Positions 20,860 through 32,599 of a DNA stretch of 64,000 bases are shown here, piece after piece (position 1 is the stretch's first letter; every line of letters starts with the position of its first letter). Below the pieces are notes generated by a model that did no database searches, had not been told where the DNA came from, and saw only the letters and a list, made by a program, of their open reading frames with translations. A program made the translations under genes and the position numbers. Origin of the DNA: Camelus bactrianus (taxonomy: Eukaryota; Chordata; Mammalia; Artiodactyla; Camelidae); NCBI RefSeq assembly GCF_048773025.1, contig NC_133541.1, positions 105,625,912-105,689,911 of the forward strand, read 5' to 3'.

Positions 20860-22435
20860 TTCCCACCTCTTGTTCCTTAACCTGGCTTAAGAAAAGAAAT
20901 ACAGTAAACTGTTTCTCATCTATAATTCTCAAGAGATGGGGTTTTCTAGTACATTTAATTTTCTGATTAATTAAAATTAAAATTTTGTTTCAATTACTAC
21001 CAAAAACATTCCAGGAAGATTAATCCATCTGATTTCAAGAACAGTAGCTACTAAGGGGTATCTTCAAGTTCATTTCATCAAAACCCTGGATGTTAAAGAT
21101 TTCCAATGTTGCGTATTTATGTGGCTGTTTTACACAGGGTTTATGTTAAGCCCTCTATTGTTTCAGTGTTAAAATACCGGAGGTAGTCCAGTAACTGGTA
21201 GCAATTCAGGGAATTTAAACATACTTCACACATACTTGCTGAATATTATTACTTCCCAAGGGAAGAGAGAAGTTTACTGGACAAGATGGAAGAGACACTA
21301 AGCCTGATAGAGATGTGAGGTGTCCCTAGTTGCTATTATTACACGAGACACACGATTTCTAAGACCCCCTAAGTGCTCATGTACCTCTCTTACTACCAGG
21401 ATGGGCATGTGTCCTTTCAGATAAGATATTTGCTGACTACCTAATGTCAGGCCCAGCAATCGCCACTAAAGAACACAAACTTAGAGATAAAGCCAGAGTA
21501 TGTCTAGAAATATTTATTGTCATAATAGACATTTTGAATGCTGTGTCTAATTTTAATTTCTTAGGTTTAAGGATTGCCTGATTTTGCACAATGAAAATAC
21601 CTCCCACTTTCACGTCAAAACACCCCCTAATAAAATTAATCATAGAGCTGAGGCTTATGATTGTCACTAAGTCTTTTCTCTGCGCCCGATTCCAGCCTTG
21701 CTGTAACTCTGCTCTTTTGGTGTTATAAATCAGGACTGTAAATAAAGAAGGATGTAACTTCTTATTTTGTCATTTTTAGATCAAGACAATCAAGGTTTTT
21801 CTTCCTTTTTTTGGAGACAGGGAGAAATAAAGAAGAAAGTATTCACTAATAAACAGCACTGAGATTTTAATTTCTCTTAATGGAGACGGTAATGATACAA
21901 ATTTAGAAGTGAAGCTCTCAAAGGTTGGAAATGTCACACTGAACAGGCTCTTCTCCAAATTCTCCTATTTCTGTAATCTTTAAGGTACACATTCCGACCA
22001 AGGATGAATTTAAGCTGTGATAGACCTCTGGTTTTAGCTATCTAAAAATTATACGGGACTGGGTCCAATAGCTGCTGACTGATTTTAAGATTCCACTCAT
22101 GAAACATGCTCGTTCTATTAGAAAATAACGCTCTCATTAAAGTTAGTCAGGATTCTCCTTGATTAAGCCGAGTGACTTAAATGTCGCAGTTAACAGAAGT
22201 GTCTGATGGAATATATATACACACACACACAATTTTTTTCCCCAAAATGTTAATATGACAGGTTTAAGTAGCAATGCCTTGAAGATGGGAATTTTAGGCT
22301 GTGTGTTTTATAGGAAAGGAAAATTCATTGTATGGAAATTCAATGTACAGGTCAGGCAATTACTTAGTACTGAATGCTATTTTAGAACTTCCTTTACAGA
22401 GCTGTTAGATTTACAAGTGTGTTAGCAAACACGAA
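20860..22435. other. Unassigned AT-rich sequence
   Basis: No gene or named repeat recognised. A short (TA)n(CA)n run lies near 22,210-22,232. Minus frames at 21,437-21,667 and 21,776-21,958 have no support. Confidence 0.35.
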
Positions 22436-22439
22436 GTTG

Positions 22440-22640
22440 ATGATAAATAGCTTGGCCTTGTAGCGAGAAAACTTAGGGTCAATTACTGGCTCTGCCGCTT
22501 ACCAGGTGTGTGACCTTGAACCAGTTACTTTTCTGAGTTTTAACTTTTACAGCGGAAAAAAAGAGTGATAAGAATTTTAGCCTCCTCATGTGACTGTTAC
22601 TGGGATTTAATAAGATCATGAGATGATCATAAGAAGAGTG
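22440..22640 (+). repeat. MIR SINE
   Basis: 'ttactggctctgccgcttac' then 'caggtgtgtgaccttgaacc' is the conserved MIR core; 'tgttactgggatttaataag' is the 3' part. Confidence 0.8.
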
Positions 22641-22644
22641 CTAA

Positions 22645-22712
22645 TGTTATTAAATTATATAACATAATAATATATAATAGTAATATACATTATATTATTA
22701 TAATGTATTAAC
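22645..22712. repeat. AT-only low-complexity tract
   Basis: Almost only A and T with repeated ATTATA/TATAAT words. Confidence 0.7.
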
Positions 22713-22719
22713 GAAGGCT

Positions 22720-23600
22720 GAAGATACAACAGGTGTTGCAGGACAAAGAGAGACACCAGATCAAAATACAGTACTTTCAGCGTTTGTCCTGAGAACCAGT
22801 TTCATGACCCTTGGGTCTTCAGCCAAAGATCTTAAAACAAGACGAAGGATATGAAATGTTTGAGGGTAGAACAGAGGAGGGTTTTGTTTAGCTGATTTTG
22901 GAAAAGAGGCTTCAGAGGATGGTATGGCACACCCGCTCCTTAACCCTCACCACAGGGAAGGGATGAGGGGTGCCCATCCTCACTAAGAAGTCGAATGAGG
23001 GGCTTTAATGTGCCCACAGGAAGAGCATGATGTGGGTCTCCCGGATCTGTTAAGGCAGCGGGCTCGGTCTGACTCCCATCGAGGAAATCTGGAAGGCAGC
23101 AGAGAGGCTGGCAAGCTGCTTTACTGGGAAAAGGGTTCCTCCTGCAACTGTATTCCCTCTAATAGCAGACCAAAGAGTATGTGAGCTTACCCTCAAATTT
23201 AAGCCCCATGAGAGGAAAAGCTGGCCTTGGGGGTGTTTCACTTCTGCCCAAGGGTACCACCTGGAGGGGGAATGGGCTTCTGTCCATGGGAGTCCATCTG
23301 GAGTGTCCCCCAGACAAGTGGCAGTGGAGTGAGCATGTGGCCAGCCAGAGGACCAACAGTGCCTGGTTCATGAGAGTAACAGCCCCAGGGCCCACAGTAT
23401 AGCCTCCGAAGAACCCTTGAAAATGTCCATCAAGTCACAGAGTCAGCTTCGTGCTCTTTCCTCTTGTGGAGAAAAAGAAAAATGGTACACATGGGAAGAG
23501 AGCACGAAGACATCCTAAAACAGTACCAGATGAAGTAAAAAGAACTCCCGTATGCTCCTCTGTCCTTTCCTTTTCCAAATCTCCGAGGGAAAAAGACAAG
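22720..23600. other. Unassigned GC-richer block
   Basis: Richer in G and C than its flanks, with frames on both strands at 23,050-23,402. I considered an LTR-type origin but could not find LTR ends, a polypurine tract or a primer site. No gene recognised. Confidence 0.35.
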
Positions 23601-23603
23601 GAC

Positions 23604-23635
23604 ACCCCCCCCCCGACACACACACACACACACAC
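23604..23635. repeat. (C)n-(AC)n simple repeat
   Basis: A run of C, then GA and about ten AC units. The minus-strand CVCVC frames here are artefacts of the repeat. Confidence 0.9.
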
Positions 23636-23639
23636 TGCA

Positions 23640-24155
23640 AGGGGATGGCTTCCAGTGCTGGGTGAAGAAAAACCAACATCACATCAAGTTCAGTCATAAT
23701 CATCCTCTGGGACTAGATAGTCTAATTTTTAAAATATAAGACAATGTGTGATTTAAAGAAATCACAGGACTTTCTATTACTTAAGACTGACCAGAAAAGT
23801 CATAGTCCTGTCCATTTTCCACCCAAGGTCATGGAAAGACCGGGCTGAGAACATAAGTTTTAAAGGGAGCAATGGAAAATAAAAATACAGTGTTTTGAAT
23901 GTGTCCCATGAGAGGTGCTTATTCAAAGAACAACTGATTATGGGTATAAGTAGCTCCCTCTCTTTTTTTAACAACTGGAAAACATTATTTACTGGACACC
24001 AGACCCTTTTCCATGCAACCTCTCGGTGCTTTATCTTGAGTCACACTCCTAGCCGGCTATACTGGCATGGAAAAAGTGTTCTTGCTACACTTACACAAGG
24101 TCATATAAGGGCAAATAAAACGTAAAGTAGGAATGTAGGTATCACTAAGATCTAA
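23640..24155. other. Unassigned sequence
   Basis: No gene or named repeat recognised. Confidence 0.35.
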
Positions 24156-24159
24156 TGCC

Positions 24160-24228
24160 TAGTTACAGAATCAGTGCACCAGAAACGAACGCAACATTTT
24201 AAATCAACTAAATGTTAATTTAAAAAAG
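24160..24228 (+). mobile_element. Short L1 3' end
   Basis: 'gttacagaatcagtgcacca', 'gaaacgaacgcaacatttta' and 'aatcaactaaatgttaattt' plus A tail match the L1 terminus ('actgaatcactttgctgtac ... aacacaacattgtaaatcaa'). A flanking duplication is not clear. Confidence 0.65.
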
Positions 24229-24295
24229 AATGGAAGGCATACATTGATCACCAGATGTAGAGAAGAAATTGAAGACTGATTACCATGACATACAT

Positions 24296-24314
24296 GCATA
24301 TATATATATATATC
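24296..24314. repeat. (TA)n run
   Basis: Eight to nine TA units. Confidence 0.85.
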
Positions 24315-24639
24315 GTCAGCTCACTCTGAAGCCAGACTGCACCTGCTGGGGGTCAGAGAGCTAATAACCATGGCAGCTGTGACACACAGTTCTGGTCACA
24401 GTCTTGTTTCTAAAGGATAAGCCACCTTCACAAACTTCCTTTCTTCTGCCAACCTGACTAAGAGCCTTTCCCAGGCTAGAACCCGGAAGCTGTCCTGATG
24501 ACCCTTCCCTTCAATGCCGAGTCTCTCCCCACTGATGCTCAGCATATCTGCATTTCCAGAAACTTGGCCAACTCAGAAGTAGTAAGGGATGGTCACAATA
24601 ATCCTGAAATCTCATCTTGCTGGTTCCTCTCTCGTCTTC

Positions 24640-24765
24640 TAGGACCTGCATGGCATAATGAACAGGCTTGAGTCAAAGCTCCGATATCAGACTTTGTCTC
24701 CACCACCAGACCCTAGCACCATTATTGACACCTAGGACATGCTTAATAAATGACAACTGGAAAAT
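24640..24765 (+). repeat. L2/MIR 3' end
   Basis: 'gaccctagcaccattattga' and 'cacctaggacatgcttaata' then 'aatgacaactgg' match the shared 3' end of L2 and MIR. Confidence 0.45.
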
Positions 24766-24950
24766 GAAGTACTTGTTATCATGACTGCAACCCAGCTTGA
24801 AGAGCAAACCTCACGTGTAGTGTTGGTGAAGAGGAACATGCCTCCAAAGTGAGCTGTGTGTTTCTTTTACGTGCGGAAGCCCTGGAGTGAAATCATAATT
24901 GCTAGAGTTGGACGGCCCAGTGGGATGCTTCACTGCAGCCCTTCATGCCA

Positions 24951-24967
24951 TCCCACAGCTAACTCTT
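24951..24967. repeat. Target-site duplication, left (vic SINE 2)
   Basis: tcccacagctaactctt, 17 bp, repeated exactly at 25,114-25,130. Confidence 0.9.
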
Positions 24968-25113
24968 TTTTCTTTCTTTTTTTTTTTTTTTTTGGTGGGA
25001 GAGGTAGTTAGGTTTACTTATTTATTTATTTTTAGGGGAAGTACTGGGGACTGGACCCAGTGCCTTGTGTATGCTAGGCGTGCGCTCTACCACTTGAGCT
25101 ACATCCTCCCGCC
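24968..25113 (-). mobile_element. Camelid vic-1-type SINE, complete, minus strand
   Basis: Read on the minus strand: box A 'gatgtagctcaagtggtaga', box B 'gggtccagtccccagta', then the tail ending in a long T run on the plus strand (24,968-24,993). Exact 17-bp duplications bound it, so it is a complete and fairly young insertion. Confidence 0.9.
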
Positions 25114-25130
25114 TCCCACAGCTAACTCTT
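25114..25130. repeat. Target-site duplication, right (vic SINE 2)
   Basis: Second exact copy of tcccacagctaactctt. Confidence 0.9.
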
Positions 25131-25134
25131 CATA

Positions 25135-26520
25135 AGGGCCTGACTTCTTAGGATGACGGCATTGATCAGTTCAGAACACTCAGTCCATCCAGGCCTGGAA
25201 GTCCATTACAGATCTATAGCCTGCTGCAAAAAACCTAATTAACCAAAACACAAACTTGTTAAGCTAAATTGTTAGGCTATCATATGAAAAATTTTTTAAT
25301 CTCACCTAAATGTTAATTTCAGCACTTCTCCAAATATAAATTTAAAACATTTGCAAAGAGTACATTTAAAATAACTCTGATGATAACTACACTGCAAAAA
25401 ACATAACAGATATACACTTTTCACAAAATATACCTTTTCCAGCTTCAGAAGGTGATTGCCAAAATGCTACTTCTTAGGGAGTATAACTGTGGCTGGCATG
25501 TATTGTGTGTCTAGCCCTTTGAATTTTATTACTTTATTTTCTAAATTTTCTAAGATGAACACATATAACTTGTTTCATATATAAGTAAAAGTTGTGAGTA
25601 TATTAGCTTTTTCCTAGAAGCAAGGAACTGTGCTCACTTCTTTGACTAATTCACTAGAAGATGAAGAATTCCTTGTTTTACTTTGTAACTGTCTGTTGAC
25701 TTTGATAATACACATGCTACTCCATGAAGGAACACACTTCTACAGAAAACAGATCGAGACGGGCAGTGCCCATTCTAGACATTAACTACAGGGAAATAAC
25801 TTCCCCTCTGCAATGCACAAGAGAGTGTTTTCTTCTTGCTTCAGGGAAAGTCTGTGAGCTGTAATTAAATATGGAGTTAATGCTCCTGGTTTAGGATCAA
25901 TGGTCAGTACAGTCAATACCTGAGCCTGAATGAAATGTGAGCACAGGCATCAGCAAAACCGCCAAAAAGGAACAGCACTCCAGATGAACTCCCGCTGCTG
26001 TTCCAGATCACCTAACTTGAACGATCAAGGTGACGACCCTGTCACTGTTGACCAAGTTATAAAAGGTCCAGCTCAAGGTTGCGTTTGAATGCACTCATGC
26101 AGACGCACACACAGGCACGAGATATTAGAAGACGACAGCTTCGCCACTACCCAACCACACTGCCAAAGTGTCTCGTTGCTTTGATATCACCTCATCTGTG
26201 ACTGTCTCTCTTGATTCCCCACAAGCCATGTGGATCGCACATATTTTTATACTGCTGTATTTTTTTTAGTGAATTTCCGGTAGGACTCTGGTGGGACTGC
26301 AACATGTCCCTGACGATAATTAGAGACACCCTGAGCTGTCACATAAGCACGGCTGGTGCTAAACCCCTGGCACAGCAGTGCGTACCCTACCCGGCTGCTT
26401 GCTCATTCGACACAACCAGGGTGCAGAGCAGCCCCCCCGATCCCTGGCCTCCGGGCATTATGCCCGCGGAGATCTTGCTCACTTCGTTAAGTCACCTCAT
26501 TCTTGAGCTCTTCTGTGGCA
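25135..26520. other. Unassigned sequence
   Basis: No gene or named repeat recognised. The 116-codon plus frame 26,211-26,561 runs into an L2 end and shows no domain. 25,840-25,900 has an AT-rich, homeodomain-like look ('gtaattaaatatggagttaa'), which is weak. Confidence 0.35.
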
Positions 26521-26524
26521 GCAG

Positions 26525-26780
26525 CAAGTTTTTTCATTCACTCGCTCTTTCATTTACTTAAGAAATAGTGATGGAGCATTTACTATGCGCTAGGCATAGG
26601 GCAAACAACCAATGGAGCCTGAGTCCCATGGCACTTAGAATCTTGCGAGGGAAGGCGGACCATAACAAAACAAAAATACATCTGCAGCATGGCAGGTGAT
26701 AATAAATGCTAAGAAGAAAAAGTTAAAAACAGGATAAGGGAGGGAGAGAGGTGGGGTTATTCACACAGCAAAGGTCAAGA
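26525..26780 (-). repeat. L2 3' end
   Basis: Reverse complement of L2: 'cattcactcgctctttcatt', 'gcatttactatgcgctaggc', then 'cttagaatcttgcgagggaa' and 'gtgataataaatgctaagaa'. Confidence 0.65.
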
Positions 26781-26789
26781 AGGTGCACT

Positions 26790-27195
26790 GGTGGTGCCCA
26801 ACAAGTGCTTGCTGAGTAAGTGCAGGAGCACAGCTGTGCACAACCTACACTCGCTCAGTTAGCTGGTCCTTCAAGAAACGATAGCCTGTACTTAACTCTG
26901 TAACCACCTCCTACCCCCAGGCAGTTCCTTTTTAATTAATTGAGTTGTCAATCATCCCTATACTATTTTTGTGTTAAGAGCAAATTAATTATTGAAATAT
27001 GACCATCAATAGCTTAGAAAAACATCTAGCACAATGCTTGACCTAGTGTCATTATATTATTACAAGGCTTGTTGACTTATAGCAACAGAAACCTGAAATA
27101 GGACTGAGTTTTGATTCTCCCCCTTAGAATTCCACACACTATCCCAATCCTCGATGTTTGGTTTTCACTGTGTGAGAAACCTTTCAAATAATAAT
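26790..27195. other. Unassigned sequence
   Basis: No gene recognised; may include further diverged L2. Confidence 0.3.
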
Positions 27196-27199
27196 CGTA

Positions 27200-27460
27200 A
27201 TCATTATAGACTTGACTGAGTGCTTGCTGTGACAAATAAATGTGTGGCTGTGTTAATCCTTTAGACTATCATTTTATAAATCCTCACACCCACAGTATGA
27301 GGGAAGGTACTCGTGGATTCTTCCCCCTATGAAAGGAAACATGCTCAGAGAGGTTAGGTGTCCTCCTCTGCATCACACAGCTTGTAGGAGGTAGGACCGG
27401 TTTGGAGCCAAGGCAATCAGAGTTTGTCATCACTCTCATGCACATTGTCTTAACAAGCCT
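27200..27460 (-). repeat. MIR SINE
   Basis: Reverse complement of MIR: 'gactgagtgcttgctgtgac', 'atgctcagagaggttaggtg', 'tctgcatcacacagcttgta' and the head 'ggagccaaggcaatcagagt'. Confidence 0.7.
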
Positions 27461-27671
27461 TATATTATCCATTTAATTTGAAACAGTTTTCACGTAGAAG
27501 GCTGGTTAATCTGGTAAAGTACAAAAATCGCTTATGGTACTCGAATAATAGTACCTGGGTGGGTGAGTATGTGGAGGAGAAAGCTTTTCTAATTGGAATC
27601 TGTGTATTCCTCACAATAAAATGCAGGCATCAGACTCTTACCTCAAAGGAAACTTATATCCCAGATCACTT

Positions 27672-27691
27672 AAAAAAATCTCTTCTGCTCA
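27672..27691. repeat. Target-site duplication, left (35-bp L1)
   Basis: aaaaaaatctcttctgctca, 20 bp, repeated exactly at 27,727-27,746. Confidence 0.9.
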
Positions 27692-27726
27692 TTGTAAAAT
27701 GACTATAATTCAATAAAAAAAAGTTA
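27692..27726 (+). mobile_element. Ultra-short L1 3' end insertion (35 bp)
   Basis: The insert is only the last bases of L1: 'ttgtaaaatgactataattc', then aataaaaaaaagtta. The same terminus is seen at about 13,020-13,055 and 41,925-41,955. The exact 20-bp duplication shows it is a complete integration event, truncated within about 35 bases of the L1 3' end, not a decayed longer copy. Confidence 0.9.
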
Positions 27727-27746
27727 AAAAAAATCTCTTCTGCTCA
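27727..27746. repeat. Target-site duplication, right (35-bp L1)
   Basis: Second exact copy of the 20-bp target. Confidence 0.9.
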
Positions 27747-27749
27747 CTC

Positions 27750-29595
27750 ATGAGATAAAGTTGAGGTTGGGTAAAACAGAAACCCAGATTAGCAGAGTAT
27801 CCTTATTGTCTTTCCATTATCCTAGAAAATAATTCGTGGATAAGCTACCTGGTTGGACAGTCCAAAGCTACTCTCAGTGTTTATCTGAGAATGTCTGTAG
27901 CACCTACTATCCTATTGAATGCAAGGAATCTGTCTAAGGGATTTATTTTCCTTCTCTTGTTTTGGTCTAGGGTATTACCTTTGAGCTGGCTCTGATTTCC
28001 TTGTGAATTCTCCAGAGCTACCAGAAGGCCCTCGAAGCCCTTGACCTCACAGTAATGCTCTGCTCCAAAAGGCTCAGCCTTACAAACTAGAACTGAAAAT
28101 TCTGCTCCTCTGCAGGGGCTGGCATTTTTCCAAGGTGAATCAAAGACTGAGTTCAATATCCTGTCCTTGTACCATGCAGCTATTTTCCCCTCCCTTCTTT
28201 CTTTCCTTCTTTTTTTCCTTCTTTCCTTCCTTTTTTCTTTTTAAACTGCAAGTTGCCTCCTTTGTTTTTCAAAGGAAAAAAAGACAAGTAAATGAGTCAA
28301 CACAGGGAGTTGGCCTGTCTCCAAAAGGTAGCTGGAGACATCAAAGACCTAGGATGGTTAATGAAATTTTTTCCCAACTATGCTTGGTAGAGGAAAACAA
28401 GTCTTCTTCAGCTTGTCATGTCCTATTTTGTGATGACACTCTATCTGTGTATGATAAGGAGCCACCAGGCTCCAACTTGACCCTTTCTATGACATTATTA
28501 AGAACATGCTAAGATTCTTTAAAATGCACTGGAGAAGCATTCTATCATGTTTATAAATACATTGCCAAAGGCTCTCAAAGGCTAGCTGTATTAAAAAAAT
28601 GAATAAAAGTCCAAACAATTCTTCAAAAGTTGTTATAGATCTTAAGCCTATTAAAGCCATCAATACTGTTTCAAAGCAAAAGATAACAAAGCAAAATAAC
28701 TGTACTCTTCACAAAAATAATTACAGCATTTATTATATAAAATTAATCATAGTTCACTAAAGGCTGTAAGGTATTGCAATAGGACAAAAATTTTAGATTT
28801 TATGGCAGATGTTTTTCAATCCCGTCAAGGTAGCTCTGTGACTGCACACAGATCCTCACATGGACACAGCGTAAAAGTTTCAACGTCGGACTCTCTTTGA
28901 AAATGAGATCTGGCCTCAGCCCCTGTTATAGACCCATTGAGTGCTCCCTGAACAACAGATCCTGTGGGAAACACACACACAGACAAACCCTGGGGGATCA
29001 AACTTAGATTTACACTAACAAACGCTTACCAATGACCTGAGGACAGCACATTAGCAAAACAGTTACCAGTGCAGGAAAATGAAGGCTAGAACTGTTTGGC
29101 AATGATTTGGACAACTCAAGACCTATTCTTTTAGATTCCCAAAGTTTTGAATTGTGTTATATTCTGCTTGATTAAATAGCGGCCCCCAAGACTAACAACG
29201 TCTTGGCTTATAGTTCCTAAATCATTGGTAAAATGACTAGCGATTGTCTTTGCTGTGGCCAAGCTATTCCCTTGGTGTCCACCCAGGAGGTCAAGAACAC
29301 GCACCCTTCCCTCATCACTCCAGACTGACGTTCCAGCTCTTAGGCTCAGTTTATGTGGCCTTTCGTACTCTCCCCGTTTATTGTTAATGATCACATTTCT
29401 CACATCTGCAAAAAAGTAGACTCTCCTCTGCCCTACACTTTTTTTTCCCCTAAGAGCTTAAAGATTAAAGAACCAACTTTGTTGGCTGTGTTTAAAAACA
29501 GAAAGAAAAACACAAACAGCCTTGGGGTGATGTTATTACAAATTCAAGTACAGGGCATCAACTTCAGTACCTGAACATTTGTGAATTTATTTTTG
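27750..29595. other. Unassigned sequence with a pyrimidine tract and a possible conserved block
   Basis: No gene recognised. 28,189-28,243 is a C/T tract (CTTT and CCTT words). 28,510-28,800 is AT-rich, repeat-free and resembles conserved noncoding DNA by eye only. Frames at 27,881-28,156, 28,135-28,512 and 29,131-29,403 have no family likeness. Confidence 0.35.
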
Positions 29596-29599
29596 TTCT

Positions 29600-29715
29600 T
29601 TTGCTTATTAAGAGACTTTCCAAGCCTCAGATTCACCATCCATAAAATTGTGCACAGGATTTTGGTGAGTATTAATATAGTCATATAGTGTAACAAAAAC
29701 ATACATCATGTGTTT
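29600..29715 (+). repeat. MIR SINE 3' part
   Basis: 'gactttccaagcctcagatt' and 'caccatccataaaattgtgc', then 'ttttggtgagtattaatata'. Confidence 0.5.
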
Positions 29716-29719
29716 ATAG

Positions 29720-30300
29720 TAATATATGCAGGCATTTATAGTGACTATTATTTCTGATCATTAGTTGTGGTAAAGAGAGACGAGGATTCCAGAAAGATGA
29801 ATTCTGGGGAGGTGATAGCAAATTTTGAAATTATAAGAGTACAGGATCCAAGCTGAGAAAATCCAAAATAAATATATGGTGAGAAAGAAGTGGACTTTTG
29901 TATGCATCAAACTCAGCCAGAGGAGGCAGGTAAGCTTCTCAGGACTCTTCGGAGTGCCCATGCTATCCTGGAGAGCAGGGCTTCACCAAACTCCAAGCAC
30001 AGCCTAATGGCCTTTCATTCAGATATGCCTGGAAGAAATATTTCCTCATCTAATCTTCCCTAGAAAAAGCCTGATGACCTAAGTTGTATCCATGTATAAA
30101 AAAATAATAATAGAATTAACACAAAGATAGACCTCCAGTCGGTCAGAAGAACAATCTTCCAAAATCAACTGCTCTCCTGAGAATTTATACCTTATAAACT
30201 ATTCATAGATATATGAATATGTGTAAATAGAATAAATATAGGAAATATAAACAATAAATAGATGAAATAAAATATATAATTTATACATTTATATTTTATG
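29720..30300. other. Unassigned AT-rich sequence
   Basis: No gene or repeat recognised; strongly AT-rich toward 30,200-30,305. Confidence 0.3.
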
Positions 30301-30309
30301 TTATATATA

Positions 30310-30385
30310 TGTATGCAAAGCATTTATTATGGAGCCTGACACATGTAAAATACTCAAGAAACATTAGCCAGTTCCAGTATTGCAG
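30310..30385 (+). repeat. MIR/L2 3' end fragment
   Basis: 'gcaaagcatttattatggag' and 'cctgacacatgtaaaatact' then 'caagaaacat' match the MIR 3' end. Confidence 0.5.
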
Positions 30386-30389
30386 AATT

Positions 30390-31305
30390 AAATACCTGTC
30401 AAAAAAAATCAACCGTTTCTACAACTCTGTATTTTCCTCCATTTTTTTACATATGTTTATCCATTCATTAGTATAAAAATATACATTTTTTATAAAAATG
30501 ATTATTTCTCAGAAATTCTCACTTACATAGATCTGAGGCATTGCTGCTATTCACATATTTAACTTAATAACTGGTAACCCAGAAGTCCACTGGTTTGCTT
30601 TACCATGATCTGTTTCATGATTTCTACATCTTTGAACGTTTGTAAGCCACTTATTCTAGTAAAAAATGAAGTCACCAAATGAGCCAGTGCCCATAAGTTA
30701 GTGCTTTAAGGCAGGAGACTGAATTTTTCTCCTATTAGTCTTTCCCAGGACCGACCCTGCGTGCAGAAAAAGCTGTTCCCAATGCTTGTTAACAATTAGG
30801 CAGCATTGCAATTCATAGAACAGAAAGACTCCCTGTAAATGCAAATGCCCCTTGCTCACATGCCATGGTGCCTACATTTTTTACCCAATAGAATCGTTAG
30901 AACCTCTTTTAAAAAACAAGGTCCTTTTAAATTGGGGTTACACCACAGAAGAGAAGGCTGTGCAACCACAGGGAAATGAACTGCTCTCGATTTCTCCACT
31001 GAGGATAAAGGCTGGAAATCATTACACATATAAATGTCCCTGCAAGAAAAATTGCTTAAAATATACTTCTGCCTAGCTACCAAGAGTTTCTGTTCTGAGG
31101 GTAAATTTAAAAAGCTGAAGAACAAAAATTACAACCCTGCATGCAGCTGGCTTGGAAATGTGACATTAAAAATTCTAGCAATAAAAATTGGTAATTAACA
31201 GAGACGTAAATAAACAGAGACCGACTTTCTACTCTGATGTAGTTTCATGGCCACTCAGTCTACTTCAGGACATCATCACAAGGCACATGAATTAATTCCA
31301 GTCTC
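30390..31305. other. Unassigned sequence
   Basis: No gene or repeat recognised. Overlapping frames at 30,852-31,125 on both strands have no support. Confidence 0.3.
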
Positions 31306-31309
31306 CCCT

Positions 31310-31700
31310 TTTCCAGACTCGGCTTCCCACAACCCATCTTCAAGGTGCCATCAAGGTACTGCCTGAAAGTTTCTCTTTCTACTCAAAATCAGATGCCTTT
31401 CATTCCATTTAAACCACTCCAAAGGTTAACTCCAGATGACCTTTTTCAGGCTTATTGTCCAAGACCTCCTCCCTCATCCTGTGTTCCAGCCAAACTGATC
31501 TCTCATTATTCTCCATGTAAGTGCTGTGTCTTCCTGCCTTTGCATCTTTGCATAAGCTGTTTACTCCGTCTAGCATATCTAAATGCAAAAATTTCCTCAA
31601 GGCCTGCATTTGCTTAACTACTTACTTGCTGACATATATTCTTCCAAGTGCATCTTACTGGCTACCTCTTCTGAGGAGCCATTTCCCAGTAAATTATTAT
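31310..31700 (+). repeat. L2, C-terminal coding remnant and 3' part
   Basis: Follows L2: 'tcctgtgttccagccaaact', 'cttcctgcctttgcatcttt', 'gctgtttactccgtctagca' and 'cttctgaggagccatttccc', the counterparts of the L2 'tgccttcagggcctttgcac ... gaagccttccctgacc' segment. The 90-codon frame at 31,345-31,617 is L2 sequence, not a gene. Confidence 0.65.
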
Positions 31701-31714
31701 TTATAAAAATACCT

Positions 31715-32010
31715 GGGAACATTTACTGAATGTTTACACTGCACTAGGCAGTCTGCTAAAGGTTTCCTACACTTATGTAACAAGTGAGGAAAACTATTAA
31801 GTGCTAGCAAGTGCAGAATGCCAGGGTTCAAATCCTGAATCTCCCATCTATTTGCTGATGAACTTGAAAATTTATTTACATTCTGCGTGTTCAGTGCTAT
31901 CATGTGTAAAATGGGCACATCTATAACATAGCTAAGGTTTAACAGAGTTATTATGGGGGTATGTGTGGAATACATATAAAAGCTCTTAGAATATAATTCC
32001 TGGCACTTTG
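31715..32010 (+). repeat. MIR SINE (plus), next to an opposed MIR fragment
   Basis: 31,815-32,010 is a plus MIR: 'gggttcaaatcctgaatctc', 'agtgctatcatgtgtaaaat' and 'agagttattatgggggtatg'. 31,720-31,790 looks like the start of an opposed copy ('actgaatgtttacactgcac'). Confidence 0.6.
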
Positions 32011-32034
32011 TAATTACAATATAAAATCTACTGC

Positions 32035-32215
32035 TGCAATAGTAGCAAGGACAAGGTAGATGTCTTCATTATTCCCATTTAAGAGATGAAGAAACTGAGG
32101 CTTAGAAAGGTTGAACGCATGTCTAAAGATACATGGCTAATATGTGACGGATCCAGAACACACACGTAAACCTGTCAGCTCTAAATCTGTAACCTTATTT
32201 TCTGCAACACAGGCA
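32035..32215 (-). repeat. MIR SINE
   Basis: Reverse MIR core: 'gagatgaagaaactgaggct' then 'tagaaaggttgaacgcatgt'. Confidence 0.7.
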
Positions 32216-32261
32216 GGCTAGTTGTTTTTGTTTTCAATCTAGTTGATTTTCCAGAGGGTAA

Positions 32262-32510
32262 ACAGTAACAACAACATTTGCTAATATTTATCGAATACTT
32301 CCTGTTTGCTAGGGGCAGTGCTCCACACTATTCAGGCAGTATCTCATCAACTCTCACAGCACACTTGACAACTGGGGACCTCATTTATCCTCATTTTATA
32401 GAGGAGTAAATTGCTCTAGAGAAACCTGTTCAGTCACACAGCTTCTAAGTGACAGAGCTTGGACTCAAATCCAGGCTCTTACCTGCAACGATATCCTGCT
32501 TGTCTTTTAG
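32262..32510 (-). repeat. MIR SINE, nearly full length
   Basis: Reverse MIR: 'cgaatacttcctgtttgcta', 'tcctcattttatagaggagt', 'cagtcacacagcttctaagt' and head 'cttggactcaaatccaggct'. Confidence 0.75.
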
Positions 32511-32599
32511 CAGAAATCATCCCCTTATTCCTCTGTTCCTCCAATTCTCTTAGCGGAAGCTATTCCTATGTCACTGGGTACTGTGTTAGCTGTGCTTCT

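Noticed and set aside
22720-23500. LTR or retroviral internal region
   Set aside because: Composition differs from the flanks, but no LTR ends, polypurine tract, primer site or protein motif is visible.
31345-31617. 90-codon plus frame as a small protein
   Set aside because: It lies inside an L2 3' segment and reflects that element's sequence.
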